Assembly (NCBI RefSeq): GCF_900107455.1
Contig: NZ_FNQB01000002.1
Coordinates: 1,302,001-1,366,000, forward strand
Reading direction: 5' to 3'
DNA: 64,000 nt
From: Asanoa ishikariensis
Lineage (GTDB): Bacteria; Actinomycetota; Actinomycetes; Mycobacteriales; Micromonosporaceae
Shown here: positions 1 through 8,207 of the stretch, in pieces
Numbering within the stretch: position 1 is the first letter of the stretch
Layout of the letters: every line of letters starts with the position of its first letter
Position numbers and translations under genes: made by a program
The notes under the pieces: generated by a model
Database searches by the model: none
What the model was told of the DNA's origin: nothing
The model's input: only the letters and a program-made list of their open reading frames with translations

Positions 1-1212
1 CACCGCCTCGATGACGAAGTCCGCGTCGGCGAACGCCGCCTTGTCGACGGAGCCGCTGACCAGACCGCGCAACTTGGCGGCCGTACCCTCGTCGATCCGG
101 CCCTTGCCGTGCAGCTTGTCGATCTCGCCGTGCACGTAGGCGACGCCCTTGTCGACCCGGTCCTGGTCGAGGTCCGTCAGCACGACCGGGACCTCGAGCC
201 GGCGGGCGAACAGCAGCGCCATCTGCCCGGCCATCAGGCCGGCGCCGACCACGCCGACCTTGCTGACGTCGCGAGCCAGCGCTTTGTCCGGGGCTCCGGC
301 CGGCCGCTTGGCGCGGCGCTGCACCAGGTCGAACGCGTACAGGCTGTTGCGTAGCTGCGGGCCGGTGACCAGGTCGCCGAGCGCCTCGTCCTCGGCGGCG
401 GTGCCGGCGGCGAAGTCGGCGTCCTTGGCCAGCGCGAGCAGCTCCAGCGCCTTCTCCGCGGACGCGACCGCGCCGTGCAGCCGCTCGTCGAGCTGCATCT
501 TCGCGAAGTAGAGGACGCCGTCCCACATGTCGCGGTCGATCTCCGGCCGCTCGACCGTGACCTCGCCCGCGACCACGCCGGCGGCCCACTCCAGCGACCG
601 CTCCAGGAAGTCGGCCGGTTCCAGCAGCACGTCGGCGATGCCCAGCTCGCGGGCCTGCGGCGGGCGCAGCGTCTTCTGCGTCAGCGGGTTCTGGATGATC
701 ACCTGTGCGGCCGGCGCGATGCCGATCAGGTTGGGCAGCAACTGCGTGCCGCCCCAGGCCGGCACGAGGCCGAGCGAGACCTCGGGCAGGGCCAACGCAC
801 CCGCGCCGCCGGACAGGGTCCGGTAGTGGCAGTGCAGCGCCACCTCCAGGCCGCCGCCCATGGCCACGCCGTTGACGAACGCGAACGTCGGGATCGTCGA
901 CTCGCGCAGCCGGTTGAACACGCGGTGCCCGTACCGGCCGAGCTCGACCGCCTGCTCGCGGGACGCGATCGTCGGCATGCCCGTGATGTCGGCACCGACC
1001 GAGAAGATGTACGGCTTGCCGGTGATCGCGATGAACGCGGGCTCCAGCGCCTGCGCCGCGGTGATCGCCTCGTCCAGGCTGGCCAGCCCGCCCGGGCCGA
1101 ACGTGTTGGGCTTCGTGTGGTCGAGCCCGTTGTCGAGGGTGATCAGGGCGGCGGTGCGGCCCTGGACCTTGACCGTGCGCACCAGCGCCTTCGTGACGAC
1201 CTCAGTGCTCAT
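1..1212 (-). CDS. fadB: 3-hydroxyacyl-CoA dehydrogenase / enoyl-CoA hydratase (FadB/FadJ-type), 3' end outside window
   Basis: Multifunctional beta-oxidation enzyme that hydrates trans-2-enoyl-CoA and oxidises the product to 3-ketoacyl-CoA in the cytoplasm. The 404 visible codons start at ATG 1212 and run off the left edge, so the rest of the dehydrogenase part is not seen. The N-terminal half is a crotonase fold with the oxyanion-hole stretch NGVAMGGGLEVALHCHYR (around residue 115) and PEVSLGLVPAWGGTQ. A Rossmann NAD-binding motif, VGVVGAGLMAGQMA, begins near residue 315. It lies 73 bp downstream of the thiolase gene on the same strand, so the two probably form the FadA-FadB pair. Whether it is FadB or the short-chain FadJ type cannot be decided here. 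Confidence 0.9.
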   Translation of the reverse strand, partial: MSTEVVTKALVRTVKVQGRTAALITLDNGLDHTKPNTFGPGGLASLDEAITAAQALEPAFIAITGKPYIFSVGADITGMPTIASREQAVELGRYGHRVFNRLRESTIPTFAFVNGVAMGGGLEVALHCHYRTLSGGAGALALPEVSLGLVPAWGGTQLLPNLIGIAPAAQVIIQNPLTQKTLRPPQARELGIADVLLEPADFLERSLEWAAGVVAGEVTVERPEIDRDMWDGVLYFAKMQLDERLHGAVASAEKALELLALAKDADFAAGTAAEDEALGDLVTGPQLRNSLYAFDLVQRRAKRPAGAPDKALARDVSKVGVVGAGLMAGQMALLFARRLEVPVVLTDLDQDRVDKGVAYVHGEIDKLHGKGRIDEGTAAKLRGLVSGSVDKAAFADADFVIEAV

Positions 1213-1285
1213 GCGCCCTCCTCGCTTCGCGATGAGACGCCTTCGCGCAGGCTGCTGAGCCAACTGGTTCGTTCGCTTCGCTCTC

Positions 1286-2479
1286 TCACTTGGTGCCCTC
1301 CCAGTTCGGGTTCTCCCAGATGACCGAGCCGCCCATGCCGATGCCGATGCACATGGCGGTGACGCCGTACCGCACCTCGGGGTGCTCCGCGAACTGGCGC
1401 GCGAGCTGGGTCATCAGCCGCACGCCGGAGGAGGCCAGCGGGTGGCCGACCGCGATCGCGCCGCCCCACGGGTTGACCCGCGGGTCGTCGTCGGCGACGC
1501 CGAAGTGGTCGAGGAACGCCAGCACCTGCACGGCGAACGCCTCGTTGAGCTCGAACAGGCCGATGTCGGCGATGTCCAGGCCGGCGATCCGCAGCGCCTT
1601 CTCGGTCGCCGGGATCGGGCCGACACCCATCACCTCCGGCTCGACGCCGACGAAGCCGTACGAGACCAGCCGCATGGCCACCGGCAGGCCGAGCTCGCGG
1701 GCGGTGTCCTCGGCGGCGATGATGCTCGCGGTCGCGCCGTCGTTGAGACCGGCCGAGTTGCCTGCGGTGACCCGGCCGTGTGGGCGGAACGGGGTCTTCA
1801 GTGTGGCCAGCTTCGCCATGCTGGTCTCGCGCGGCGCCTCGTCGGCGGTGGCCAGACCCCAGCCGTTCTCCGGGTCGCGCAGCGCGACGCTCACCAGGTC
1901 GTCCTGGAGCTTGCCGTTCGCGTACGCCTTGGCCGTCTTGACCTGGCTCGCGAGGCCGAACGCGTCAGCGCGTTCCTTCGTCACGGCCGGGAGCCGGTCG
2001 TGCAGGTTCTCCGCGGTCTTGCCCATCACCAGCGCGGACGGGTCGACCAGCTTCTCGGCCAGGATCCGCGGGTTGGGGTCGACGCCCTCGCCCATCGGGT
2101 GCCGGCCCATGTGCTCGACACCGCCTGCGATCGCGAAGTCGTAGGCGCCCATCGCGATCCCGCCGGCGACGTTGGTGACCGCGGTCATCGCGCCCGCGCA
2201 CATCCGGTCGATCGCGAAGCCCGGCACGGTCTTGGGCAGACCGGCCAGCAGAGCGGCGGTGCGGCCGATGGTCAGGCCCTGGTCGCCGATCTGGGTGGTC
2301 GCGGCGATGGCGACCTCCTCGACCCGCTCCGGGGGAAGCTGCGGGTTGCGCCGGAGCAGCTCGCGGATGCACCGGATGACCAGATCGTCGGCGCGGGTGT
2401 GCGCGTACATGCCACCCGCCTTTCCGAAGGGAGTGCGGACGCCGTCGACGAACGCGACGTCGCGGACTGAACGGGGCAC
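1286..2479 (-). CDS. fadA: Acetyl-CoA C-acyltransferase (thiolase)
   Basis: Thiolase of 397 residues, a normal family length. It cleaves 3-ketoacyl-CoA with CoA in the last step of beta-oxidation. The active-site residues are visible: nucleophilic Cys94 in DRMCAGAMTA, His346 in GGAIAVGHPLASSG and Cys377 in AMCIGIGMGGS. The ATG start is preceded by a GAGGAGG-type ribosome site, so it is a leadered gene, unlike many neighbours. It is the first gene of a two-gene unit with the hydratase/dehydrogenase and is divergent from galE. A biosynthetic acetyl-CoA acetyltransferase role is possible, but the neighbour argues for fatty acid degradation. Confidence 0.92.
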   Translation of the reverse strand: MPRSVRDVAFVDGVRTPFGKAGGMYAHTRADDLVIRCIRELLRRNPQLPPERVEEVAIAATTQIGDQGLTIGRTAALLAGLPKTVPGFAIDRMCAGAMTAVTNVAGGIAMGAYDFAIAGGVEHMGRHPMGEGVDPNPRILAEKLVDPSALVMGKTAENLHDRLPAVTKERADAFGLASQVKTAKAYANGKLQDDLVSVALRDPENGWGLATADEAPRETSMAKLATLKTPFRPHGRVTAGNSAGLNDGATASIIAAEDTARELGLPVAMRLVSYGFVGVEPEVMGVGPIPATEKALRIAGLDIADIGLFELNEAFAVQVLAFLDHFGVADDDPRVNPWGGAIAVGHPLASSGVRLMTQLARQFAEHPEVRYGVTAMCIGIGMGGSVIWENPNWEGTK

Positions 2480-2569
2480 GGAAGGGCCTCCTCGGTACGG
2501 GGTATGAGCCGATGCTACTCGTCAGTAACCTCGCATGGTGCGTGGAGTGGGACACAAGCACGCGGTTGG

Positions 2570-2575
2570 TAGGGT
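2570..2575 (+). promoter_or_regulatory. -10 box of galE, leaderless type
   Basis: TAGGGT lies 8 nt before the galE ATG and no Shine-Dalgarno sequence is present, so transcription would start at or next to the start codon. No clear -35 hexamer is seen. The 13-mer GTTGGTAGGGTCC around it recurs at 52058-52070. Confidence 0.5.
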
Positions 2576-2583
2576 CCAACCCC

Positions 2584-3585
2584 ATGAAGGTCTTGATCGC
2601 GGGCGGGGCAGGGTTCATCGGCAGCACGATGGCCTCGGCCTGTATCGACTCCGGCATCACCCCGGTGATCGTCGACAACCTGGTCACCGGCCGCGCCGAG
2701 TACGTACGCGATCGCCTCTTCTACGAGGGCGACATCGCCGACGGCGCCCTGATCGACCGGATCTTCGCCGACCACCCGGACATCACGGCCGTGGTGCACG
2801 CCGCGGCGCTCATCGTGGTGCCCGAGTCGGTGGCCGAGCCGGTGCGCTACTACCGCGAGAACGTGGCGAAGTCGCTCGACCTGATCGCGCACGTGACCCG
2901 CAACGGCTGCGACCGCTACCTGTTCTCGTCGTCCGCCTCCATCTACGCCCCCGGCGCCGACTTCACCGTCGACGAGACGTCGGCGCTGCGCCCGGAGTCG
3001 CCGTACGCCCGGACCAAGGCCGTCATGGAGTGGGTGCTGGAGGACTGCACCAACGCCTATGACCTGCGGGTCATCTCGCTGCGCTACTTCAACCCGATCG
3101 GCGCGGACCCGAAGATGCGCACGGGCCTGCAGCACGCGCAGCCGACGCACCTGCTCGGCCGCCTGATCACGGCGCTGGAGGCCGGCGACGAGTTCCGGAT
3201 CACCGGCACCGACTGGCCGACCCGCGACGGCAGCGGCATCCGCGACTTCATCCACGTCTGGGATCTGGCCCGCGCCCACGTCGAGGCCCTGCGTCGGTTC
3301 GACGAGGTGCTGCCGGCCGACGGCGACCGGAAGTACGACGTGCTCAACCTGGGCACCGGCACGGGCACGACGGTCCGCGAGTTCGTGACGGCCTTCCAGC
3401 GGGTGGCGGACCGCCCACTGCGGGTGTCCGACGCCCCGTCCCGCCCGGGCGACGTCGTGGGTTCCTACACCCGCACGGACAAGGCCCACGCGGCCCTCGA
3501 CTGGACCCCCGACTACACGGTCGAAGACGGCATCCGCCACTCCCTGGAATGGGCCGCCCTCCGCCCCTCGATCCTGGGCGAGTAA
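2584..3585 (+). CDS. galE: UDP-glucose 4-epimerase
   Basis: NAD-dependent epimerase interconverting UDP-glucose and UDP-galactose, which supplies galactose for cell-wall or exopolysaccharide synthesis. It has 333 residues. It starts with the Rossmann motif MKVLIAGGAGFIGS and has the active-site SSSASIYA stretch and the catalytic YARTK (YxxxK). The later IRDFIHVWDLARAH segment is typical of GalE. The open frame extends upstream to 2512, but ATG 2584 is chosen because the NAD motif begins there and a -10 box sits 8 nt ahead. It stands alone between the divergent thiolase and the convergent rnd. Related sugar epimerases share these motifs, so the exact nucleotide sugar is an inference. Confidence 0.85.
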   Translation: MKVLIAGGAGFIGSTMASACIDSGITPVIVDNLVTGRAEYVRDRLFYEGDIADGALIDRIFADHPDITAVVHAAALIVVPESVAEPVRYYRENVAKSLDLIAHVTRNGCDRYLFSSSASIYAPGADFTVDETSALRPESPYARTKAVMEWVLEDCTNAYDLRVISLRYFNPIGADPKMRTGLQHAQPTHLLGRLITALEAGDEFRITGTDWPTRDGSGIRDFIHVWDLARAHVEALRRFDEVLPADGDRKYDVLNLGTGTGTTVREFVTAFQRVADRPLRVSDAPSRPGDVVGSYTRTDKAHAALDWTPDYTVEDGIRHSLEWAALRPSILGE

Positions 3586-3635
3586 CAGCCCAGAATCGGC
3601 GAGGGGCGAAGCTGGCGGCCCGTCCTAGGAGCGGG

Positions 3636-5027
3636 TCAGCCAGCGCTCCCGTCCGGCTCCGGCTCGGGCTCTGGGTCCGGCTTTGACTTTGGCTTTGGGT
3701 CGTCCAGGGCGTTGGCCAGGTCTGTGGCGATCAGGCCTACCTGCCAGGGGCGGGCGCCGTAGCCGCGTAGCGTGGCCGAGACTGTTTCCGGGGTGACGTC
3801 TTCCGGTGGGGTCCAGGCCAGGCGGCGGATCGAGTCCGGGGCGATCAGGTTCTCCGGCGGCAGCTTGTGCGCTCCCGCCGTCGTGGTGACCACCTCGCGG
3901 CAGCGGGACAGCCGGCCCGCTGCCACCGGGTCGCGTTCGGCCCAGCGGTGCGGTGGCGGCGGCCCGTCGATCGGCGGGTTGGTCGGCAGGGCGTCGTCGG
4001 GCAGGCCGCGGGCCGTGTCCAGGGCGTCGAGCCAGATCCGGGCCAGCCGGCGCACGGACCTGCCGCCGAAGCCCGGCAGCGTGAGCAGGGTGCGCTCGTC
4101 CTTCGGGTCGATCTCGGCGGCCGCCACGATCGCCGAGTCGGGCAGCACCCGGCCCGGCGCGGAGTCGCGGCGGGCGGCGACGTCGTCGCGGGCGTACCAG
4201 AGGGCGCGGACCCGGGCCTGAGCCCGCGCGCCGCGGATGCGGTGTATCCCCGAGGTGCGGCGCCACGGGTCGGGGCGGTTGCGTGGCGGCTGGGCGCCCC
4301 AGGCGACCAGTGCGGCGAACTCCTCGGCCGCCCAGTCCTGCTTGCCCTGGGTGATCAGCTCGGCCGCGAGCGCGTCGCGGAGGTCGACCAGCAGCTCGAC
4401 GTCGAGGGCGGCGTAGCTCAGCCACGAGTCCGGCAGCGGGCGGCTGGACCAGTCGGCGGCGGAATGGTGCTTCTCCAGCGCGAAGCCCAGCAACTGCTCG
4501 GTCAACGCCGCCAGGCCGACGCGTTCGAAGCCGGCCAGCCGGCCGGCCAGCTCGGTGTCGAACAGCCGCCGCGGGCGCAGTCCGAGGTCGGACAGGCACG
4601 GCAGGTCCTGGCTCGCGGCGTGCAGCACCCACTCGGCGTCGGCGATGGCGGCGTCGAGCGTACGCAGGTCGCCCAGCGGCAGCGGGTCGATCAGCACGGT
4701 GCCGGAGCCGCTGCGGCGTAGCTGGACCAGGTAGGCCCGCTGGCTGTAGCGGTAGCCGGAGGCACGTTCGGCGTCGATCGCCACCGGACCGGTGCCGCCG
4801 GCGAAGCGGGCCACCGCGTCGGCGAGGTCGTCGGGCGACTCGACGGGCGCGGGCGTGCCTTCCCGGGGCGCGGTGAGCAGCAGCGGCGTGGGGCCGGCCG
4901 CAAGGGGTTCGGGGGCCGCCGGGCCGTCGGGGGAGCCGGTGGAGGGGCCGTCCGCTTCGGGGGAGGTGGGCGACTCGTCCCCCGCTCGGCGTGCGGCCCG
5001 ACGGCGCAGGGGTGGTTCGTCGGTCAC
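3636..5027 (-). CDS. rnd: Ribonuclease D (3'-5' exoribonuclease with HRDC domain)
   Basis: DEDD-family 3'-5' exoribonuclease of 463 residues, expected to trim tRNA and other stable RNA 3' ends. The metal-binding acidic residues are visible: D85 and E87 in AIDAERASGY, D141 in HAASQDLPCLSDLG, and Y205/D209 in SYAALDVELLVDLRD. An HRDC domain follows around residues 265-350, and a second helical region reaches the highly charged proline/lysine/glutamate-rich tail. The first 60 residues look disordered (Pro, Ser, Glu). The GTG start is supported by TAGGGT 6 nt upstream. Its place near hemE and the DUF3000 gene matches the actinobacterial order known from Mycobacterium. Confidence 0.9.
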   Translation of the reverse strand: MTDEPPLRRRAARRAGDESPTSPEADGPSTGSPDGPAAPEPLAAGPTPLLLTAPREGTPAPVESPDDLADAVARFAGGTGPVAIDAERASGYRYSQRAYLVQLRRSGSGTVLIDPLPLGDLRTLDAAIADAEWVLHAASQDLPCLSDLGLRPRRLFDTELAGRLAGFERVGLAALTEQLLGFALEKHHSAADWSSRPLPDSWLSYAALDVELLVDLRDALAAELITQGKQDWAAEEFAALVAWGAQPPRNRPDPWRRTSGIHRIRGARAQARVRALWYARDDVAARRDSAPGRVLPDSAIVAAAEIDPKDERTLLTLPGFGGRSVRRLARIWLDALDTARGLPDDALPTNPPIDGPPPPHRWAERDPVAAGRLSRCREVVTTTAGAHKLPPENLIAPDSIRRLAWTPPEDVTPETVSATLRGYGARPWQVGLIATDLANALDDPKPKSKPDPEPEPEPDGSAG

Positions 5028-5033
5028 CTGCCA

Positions 5034-5039
5034 ACCCTA
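5034..5039 (-). promoter_or_regulatory. -10 box of rnd, leaderless type
   Basis: Minus-strand TAGGGT exactly 6 nt before the GTG start of ribonuclease D, with no ribosome site between. It decides the start codon. Confidence 0.55.
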
Positions 5040-5139
5040 GTAGGCACGCCGTCACGCATCGGACAGCCGGGTCGGCGCGTCGGGTGGTGCGGTACGGTCC
5101 TGCGGGGGTCCAGTCCGGTGCGACGGAGGGGAGCGGAGA

Positions 5140-6303
5140 ATGTCCGCCGGGGACGAACGCACAACCTGGCCCGAAACTTCACCCGGGTACGGCGCACCAC
5201 CGCCGCCCGAGGGCCCGATCTACATGCCGGTCGACCGTGACTTTCCGCCGGCCGACCTCGGACCGCCACCGCGGGCCGCGCACTACGCCCCACCAGGCCC
5301 GCGAGGCCCGGTCGAGCCGCCCGTCTCGTGGGCGCCGCCGCCCGATTTCGCCCCGCCGGCGCCGCGTGGCCCGATCGACTCGGCACCCTTCAATCCGGTG
5401 CCGTACAGCCCCGTTCCGCCGCGACCCGGTCCGCCGTTCACGCCACCGGCACCGCGCCAGCCGGGCCACGCGATTTTCGAAACCGGGTCCGGCGCGCCGC
5501 CCGCGGCGGACACCCGTAAAGGTGAAAAGCGCCGTTGGGTCGTCGGTGCCACGCTCGGCCTCGTCGTGGTGCTGGCCGGTGTGGTGGCCTACCAGGCGGT
5601 GCGCATCGAGCAGCTTGGTGACCGGCTCGCCAGCAACGAGCGGGTGCAGGCCGACGAACAGGCTCAGGCCGCCGGTCGCTTCGACGGACTCGACGGCCGG
5701 GCCACGGACCTGGAGAAACGGCTCGGTGCGGCGTTCAACCCGGAGGCGATCTCCAGCGCCGCGCTGCCCAGCGTGTTCCGCGTGGCGGCCGGCGACGTGA
5801 CCGGCACAGCGTTCGCGGTGGGCAAGCCGGCCAGCGGCGGCAAGACCAACATGATCACCAACTTCCATGTCGTCGAGGACGTGTACGAGGCCGGCGGGCG
5901 CCAGGTCTTCCTGGAGCGCGACAGCAAGCGCTACGCGGCCACGATCGTCGCCGTGAACAAGGCCGCTGACGTGGCCCACCTGCGTACCAGCACGAAGATC
6001 AATGGTCTGGTCACCGCCAAGGGCACGGTCAAGTCCGGCCAGCAGATCGTGGTGGTCGGCGCCCCGCTGGGCCTGAGCGACTCGGTGACGACGGGCGTCG
6101 TGAGCGCGGTCCGCGAACTGCCGGAGAGCAACGGCCCGATGATCCAGTTCGACGCGCCGATCAACCCCGGCAACTCCGGCGGCCCGGTGATCAACTCGGC
6201 CAAGCAGGTGGTCGGCATCGCCACCGCCAAGGCGCAGGACGCCGAGGGCATCGGGCTGGCCGTGCCCATCAAGGTCGCCTGCGACGCCTTCAAGATCTGC
6301 TGA
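5140..6303 (+). CDS. Membrane-anchored trypsin-like (S1C) serine protease
   Basis: 387-residue protein with three parts: a proline-rich cytoplasmic N-terminus (residues 1-125), one transmembrane helix (about 133-152, VVGATLGLVVVLAGVVAYQA) and an extracytoplasmic trypsin-like domain. The catalytic triad is visible: His243 in NFHVVED, Asp277 in AADVAHL and Ser346 in NPGNSGGP. A short coiled-coil-like stretch (155-195) links membrane and protease. No PDZ domain follows the protease, so it is not a full HtrA. ATG 5140 has GGAGGGGAGCGGAGA upstream as a ribosome site. Its role is likely envelope proteolysis or quality control; the substrate is unknown. A strong hairpin follows the stop codon. Confidence 0.85.
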   Translation: MSAGDERTTWPETSPGYGAPPPPEGPIYMPVDRDFPPADLGPPPRAAHYAPPGPRGPVEPPVSWAPPPDFAPPAPRGPIDSAPFNPVPYSPVPPRPGPPFTPPAPRQPGHAIFETGSGAPPAADTRKGEKRRWVVGATLGLVVVLAGVVAYQAVRIEQLGDRLASNERVQADEQAQAAGRFDGLDGRATDLEKRLGAAFNPEAISSAALPSVFRVAAGDVTGTAFAVGKPASGGKTNMITNFHVVEDVYEAGGRQVFLERDSKRYAATIVAVNKAADVAHLRTSTKINGLVTAKGTVKSGQQIVVVGAPLGLSDSVTTGVVSAVRELPESNGPMIQFDAPINPGNSGGPVINSAKQVVGIATAKAQDAEGIGLAVPIKVACDAFKIC

Positions 6304-6308
6304 CCGGC

Positions 6309-6344
6309 GTGCGGCCGCCGCGATCCCTTCCGCGGCGGCCGCAC
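6309..6344 (+). terminator. Hairpin terminator after the serine protease gene
   Basis: Perfect 14-bp inverted repeat GTGCGGCCGCCGCG (6309-6322) with its complement at 6331-6344 and an 8-nt loop. It begins 5 nt after the protease stop codon. There is no U-tract, which is usual for terminators in high-GC actinobacteria. Confidence 0.75.
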
Positions 6345-6383
6345 ACGGGTGCGCCGGGCCAGCGTCCCGCCGGCGGCGCGGAT

Positions 6384-6433
6384 GTTAATAAGGGTCCCTT
6401 GCGCTGCGGAAAGCGTTAACAAGGGACCCTTGC
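6384..6433. repeat. Two direct copies of GTTAAYAAGGGWCCCTTGC
   Basis: Copy 1 is at 6384-6402 and copy 2 at 6415-6433, a 31-bp period. They differ at two positions only. Each holds an 11-bp palindrome, AAGGGWCCCTT. The pair lies between the protease terminator and hemE and is AT-rich for this genome. It resembles short interspersed repeats I recall from Micromonospora genomes. Function is unknown; an operator or a mobile miniature repeat are both possible. Confidence 0.6.
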
Positions 6434-6476
6434 TTCGCCGAAGGCGGAGGTTGGCTCCCGATCGCAACGTGAAACG

Positions 6477-7526
6477 ATGGGCTCGATGACGACGACGACC
6501 CACACCGACTCCGCCCTGGTCCGCGCCGCGCGGGGCATCGACACCCCGCACACGCCCGTCTGGTTCATGCGCCAGGCCGGGCGCTCCCTCCCGGAGTACC
6601 GGGAGCTGCGCGCGGGCATCGGCATGCTCGACACCATCCGTCGGCCCGACCTGGTCGCGGAGATCACCCTGCAGCCGGTACGCCGGCACGGGGTCGACGC
6701 CGCGATCCTGTTCAGCGACATCGTGGTGCCCGTCGCGGCGGCCGGGGTCGACGTCGACATCGTCGCGGGCACCGGCCCGGTGGTCGCCGAGCCGATCCGG
6801 TCCGCGCAGGACGTGGCGGCGTTGCGCCGCCTGGACCCGAGCGACGTCTCCTACGTCGACGAGGCGGTCCGGCTGACCACCGCAGAGCTCGGCGACACCC
6901 CGCTGATCGGCTTCGCCGGAGCGCCCTTCACGCTGGCCAGCTACCTGATCGAGGGCGGCCCGTCGCGGACCCACGCGAAGACCAAGGCGCTGATGTACGG
7001 CGACCCGGACACCTGGCACGCCCTCTGCGCACGGCTGGCCGAGAACGCGCTGACCTTCCTGCGGGTCCAGATCGGCGCCGGCGTCGCCGCGGTGCAGCTC
7101 TTCGACTCGTGGGCCGGCGCGCTGTCCGAGGCGGACTACCGCCGCTACGTGCTGCCGCACTCGACCGCCGTGCTGACCGGGCTGGCCGAGGCGGGCGTGC
7201 CGCGGATCCACTTCGGTGTCGGGACCGCCGAGCTGCTCGGTGCGATGGGTGAGGCCGGTGCCGACGTGGTCGGGGTCGACTGGCGTACGCCGCTGGATGT
7301 CGCCACCCGCCGGATCGGCCCGGACAAGGCCGTGCAGGGCAACCTCGACCCGACCACGCTGCTGGCGCCCTGGGAGGTCATCGAGGCGGAGGTACGCCGG
7401 ATTCTCGACCAGGGCCGCGCCGCTCCGGGCCACATCTTCAACCTCGGCCACGGGGTGCTGCCGGAGATCGACCCCACGGTGCTGACCCGGGTCACGGAGC
7501 TGGTGCACACGCTTTCGGCCCGATAG
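6477..7526 (+). CDS. hemE: Uroporphyrinogen decarboxylase
   Basis: Converts uroporphyrinogen III to coproporphyrinogen III, a cytoplasmic haem-pathway step. The 349-residue product has the hallmark N-terminal motif [19 protein letters not shown] and the active-site Asp in [26 protein letters not shown] and the C-terminal NLGHGVLPE complete the picture. ATG 6477 is used; a second ATG three codons on (6486) is equally possible. CAACGT ends 6 nt before 6477, a near match to the leaderless -10 pattern seen in this window. It heads the group hemE, DUF3000, hemY, hemQ. Confidence 0.95.
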   Translation: MGSMTTTTHTDSALVRAARGIDTPHTPVWFMRQAGRSLPEYRELRAGIGMLDTIRRPDLVAEITLQPVRRHGVDAAILFSDIVVPVAAAGVDVDIVAGTGPVVAEPIRSAQDVAALRRLDPSDVSYVDEAVRLTTAELGDTPLIGFAGAPFTLASYLIEGGPSRTHAKTKALMYGDPDTWHALCARLAENALTFLRVQIGAGVAAVQLFDSWAGALSEADYRRYVLPHSTAVLTGLAEAGVPRIHFGVGTAELLGAMGEAGADVVGVDWRTPLDVATRRIGPDKAVQGNLDPTTLLAPWEVIEAEVRRILDQGRAAPGHIFNLGHGVLPEIDPTVLTRVTELVHTLSAR

Positions 7527-7606
7527 GTCGGGTTTGTCGGTTCCGCCTAGCCGATCATGCTAAGGCGCCCGGCGTGCCCTACCCCCATGGCGCCCCGAGG
7601 AATGCA

Positions 7607-7612
7607 TAGGCT
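7607..7612 (+). promoter_or_regulatory. -10 box of the DUF3000 gene, leaderless type
   Basis: TAGGCT ends 6 nt before ATG 7619; no Shine-Dalgarno sequence is present. This suggests the gene has its own promoter rather than only reading through from hemE. Confidence 0.5.
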
Positions 7613-7618
7613 GCGGTC

Positions 7619-8182
7619 ATGGCTCCGACAGCGGTTCCCGACGTCTTCGCGAACGCCGTCGCCAGCCTTCGCTCCGCGACACCGCGCGCCGAGATCCTCC
7701 TCGAGGAGGTCGGCGCACCACAGCGACTCGCGCCCTTCACGTTCGCCCTCAGCGCCTCGGTCACCAAGCCCGACGACGACGAGATGGCGACCGGCCGGCT
7801 GATCCTGCTCTACGACCCGGCCGGCCACGAGGCGTGGGAGGGCACGATGCGGCTGGTCACCTACGTGACCGCCGAGGTCGACGTCGACATGGCCGCCGAC
7901 CCGCTGCTGCCCACCGTGGGCTGGACCTGGCTGACCGACGCGCTCGACGCGCAGGACGCGCACTACCGGGCCATCGGCGGCACGGTCACCCAGACCATGT
8001 CGACCCGCTTCGGCGAGCTGGCCGGCCCTCCGACGGCGGCCGACATCGAGATCCGCGCGAGCTGGACGCCGACCGACGACGACCTCGGCGCCCACCTGCT
8101 CGCCTGGTCGACGCTGCTGGCCTCGACCGCCGGCCTGCCGCCGCCCGGCGTCACAGCGCTGCCCGGTCGCCGCAGCGCCTGA
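7619..8182 (+). CDS. DUF3000 family protein
   Basis: 187-residue soluble protein without signal peptide or membrane helix. It matches the actinobacterial family DUF3000 in size, in the opening PDVFANAVASLRSA, and in the middle segment GRLILLYDPAGHEAWEGTMR. No biochemical role is known for the family. In mycobacteria and streptomycetes its gene lies beside rnd and hemE, as here, which hints at a link with haem synthesis or RNA turnover, but this is only guilt by association. It starts 93 bp after hemE and ends 25 bp before the hemY start. Confidence 0.85.
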   Translation: MAPTAVPDVFANAVASLRSATPRAEILLEEVGAPQRLAPFTFALSASVTKPDDDEMATGRLILLYDPAGHEAWEGTMRLVTYVTAEVDVDMAADPLLPTVGWTWLTDALDAQDAHYRAIGGTVTQTMSTRFGELAGPPTAADIEIRASWTPTDDDLGAHLLAWSTLLASTAGLPPPGVTALPGRRSA

Positions 8183-8194
8183 TCCGGCCCGCCA

Positions 8195-8200
8195 TATGGT
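8195..8200 (+). promoter_or_regulatory. -10 box of hemY, leaderless type
   Basis: TATGGT ends 7 nt before ATG 8208. The alternative upstream ATG (8196) would lie inside this box, so the box favours 8208 as the start. Confidence 0.45.
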
Positions 8201-8207
8201 GGGTGCC

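Noticed and set aside
1213-1285. The fadA-fadB gap with repeated CGCTTCGC words as a regulatory element
   Set aside because: Only loose short repeats are present; no palindrome or box stands out.
6384-6433. The AAGGGWCCCTT repeats as a simple terminator
   Set aside because: A separate strong hairpin already follows the protease gene at 6309-6344, and these palindromes are short and directly repeated rather than forming one long stem.
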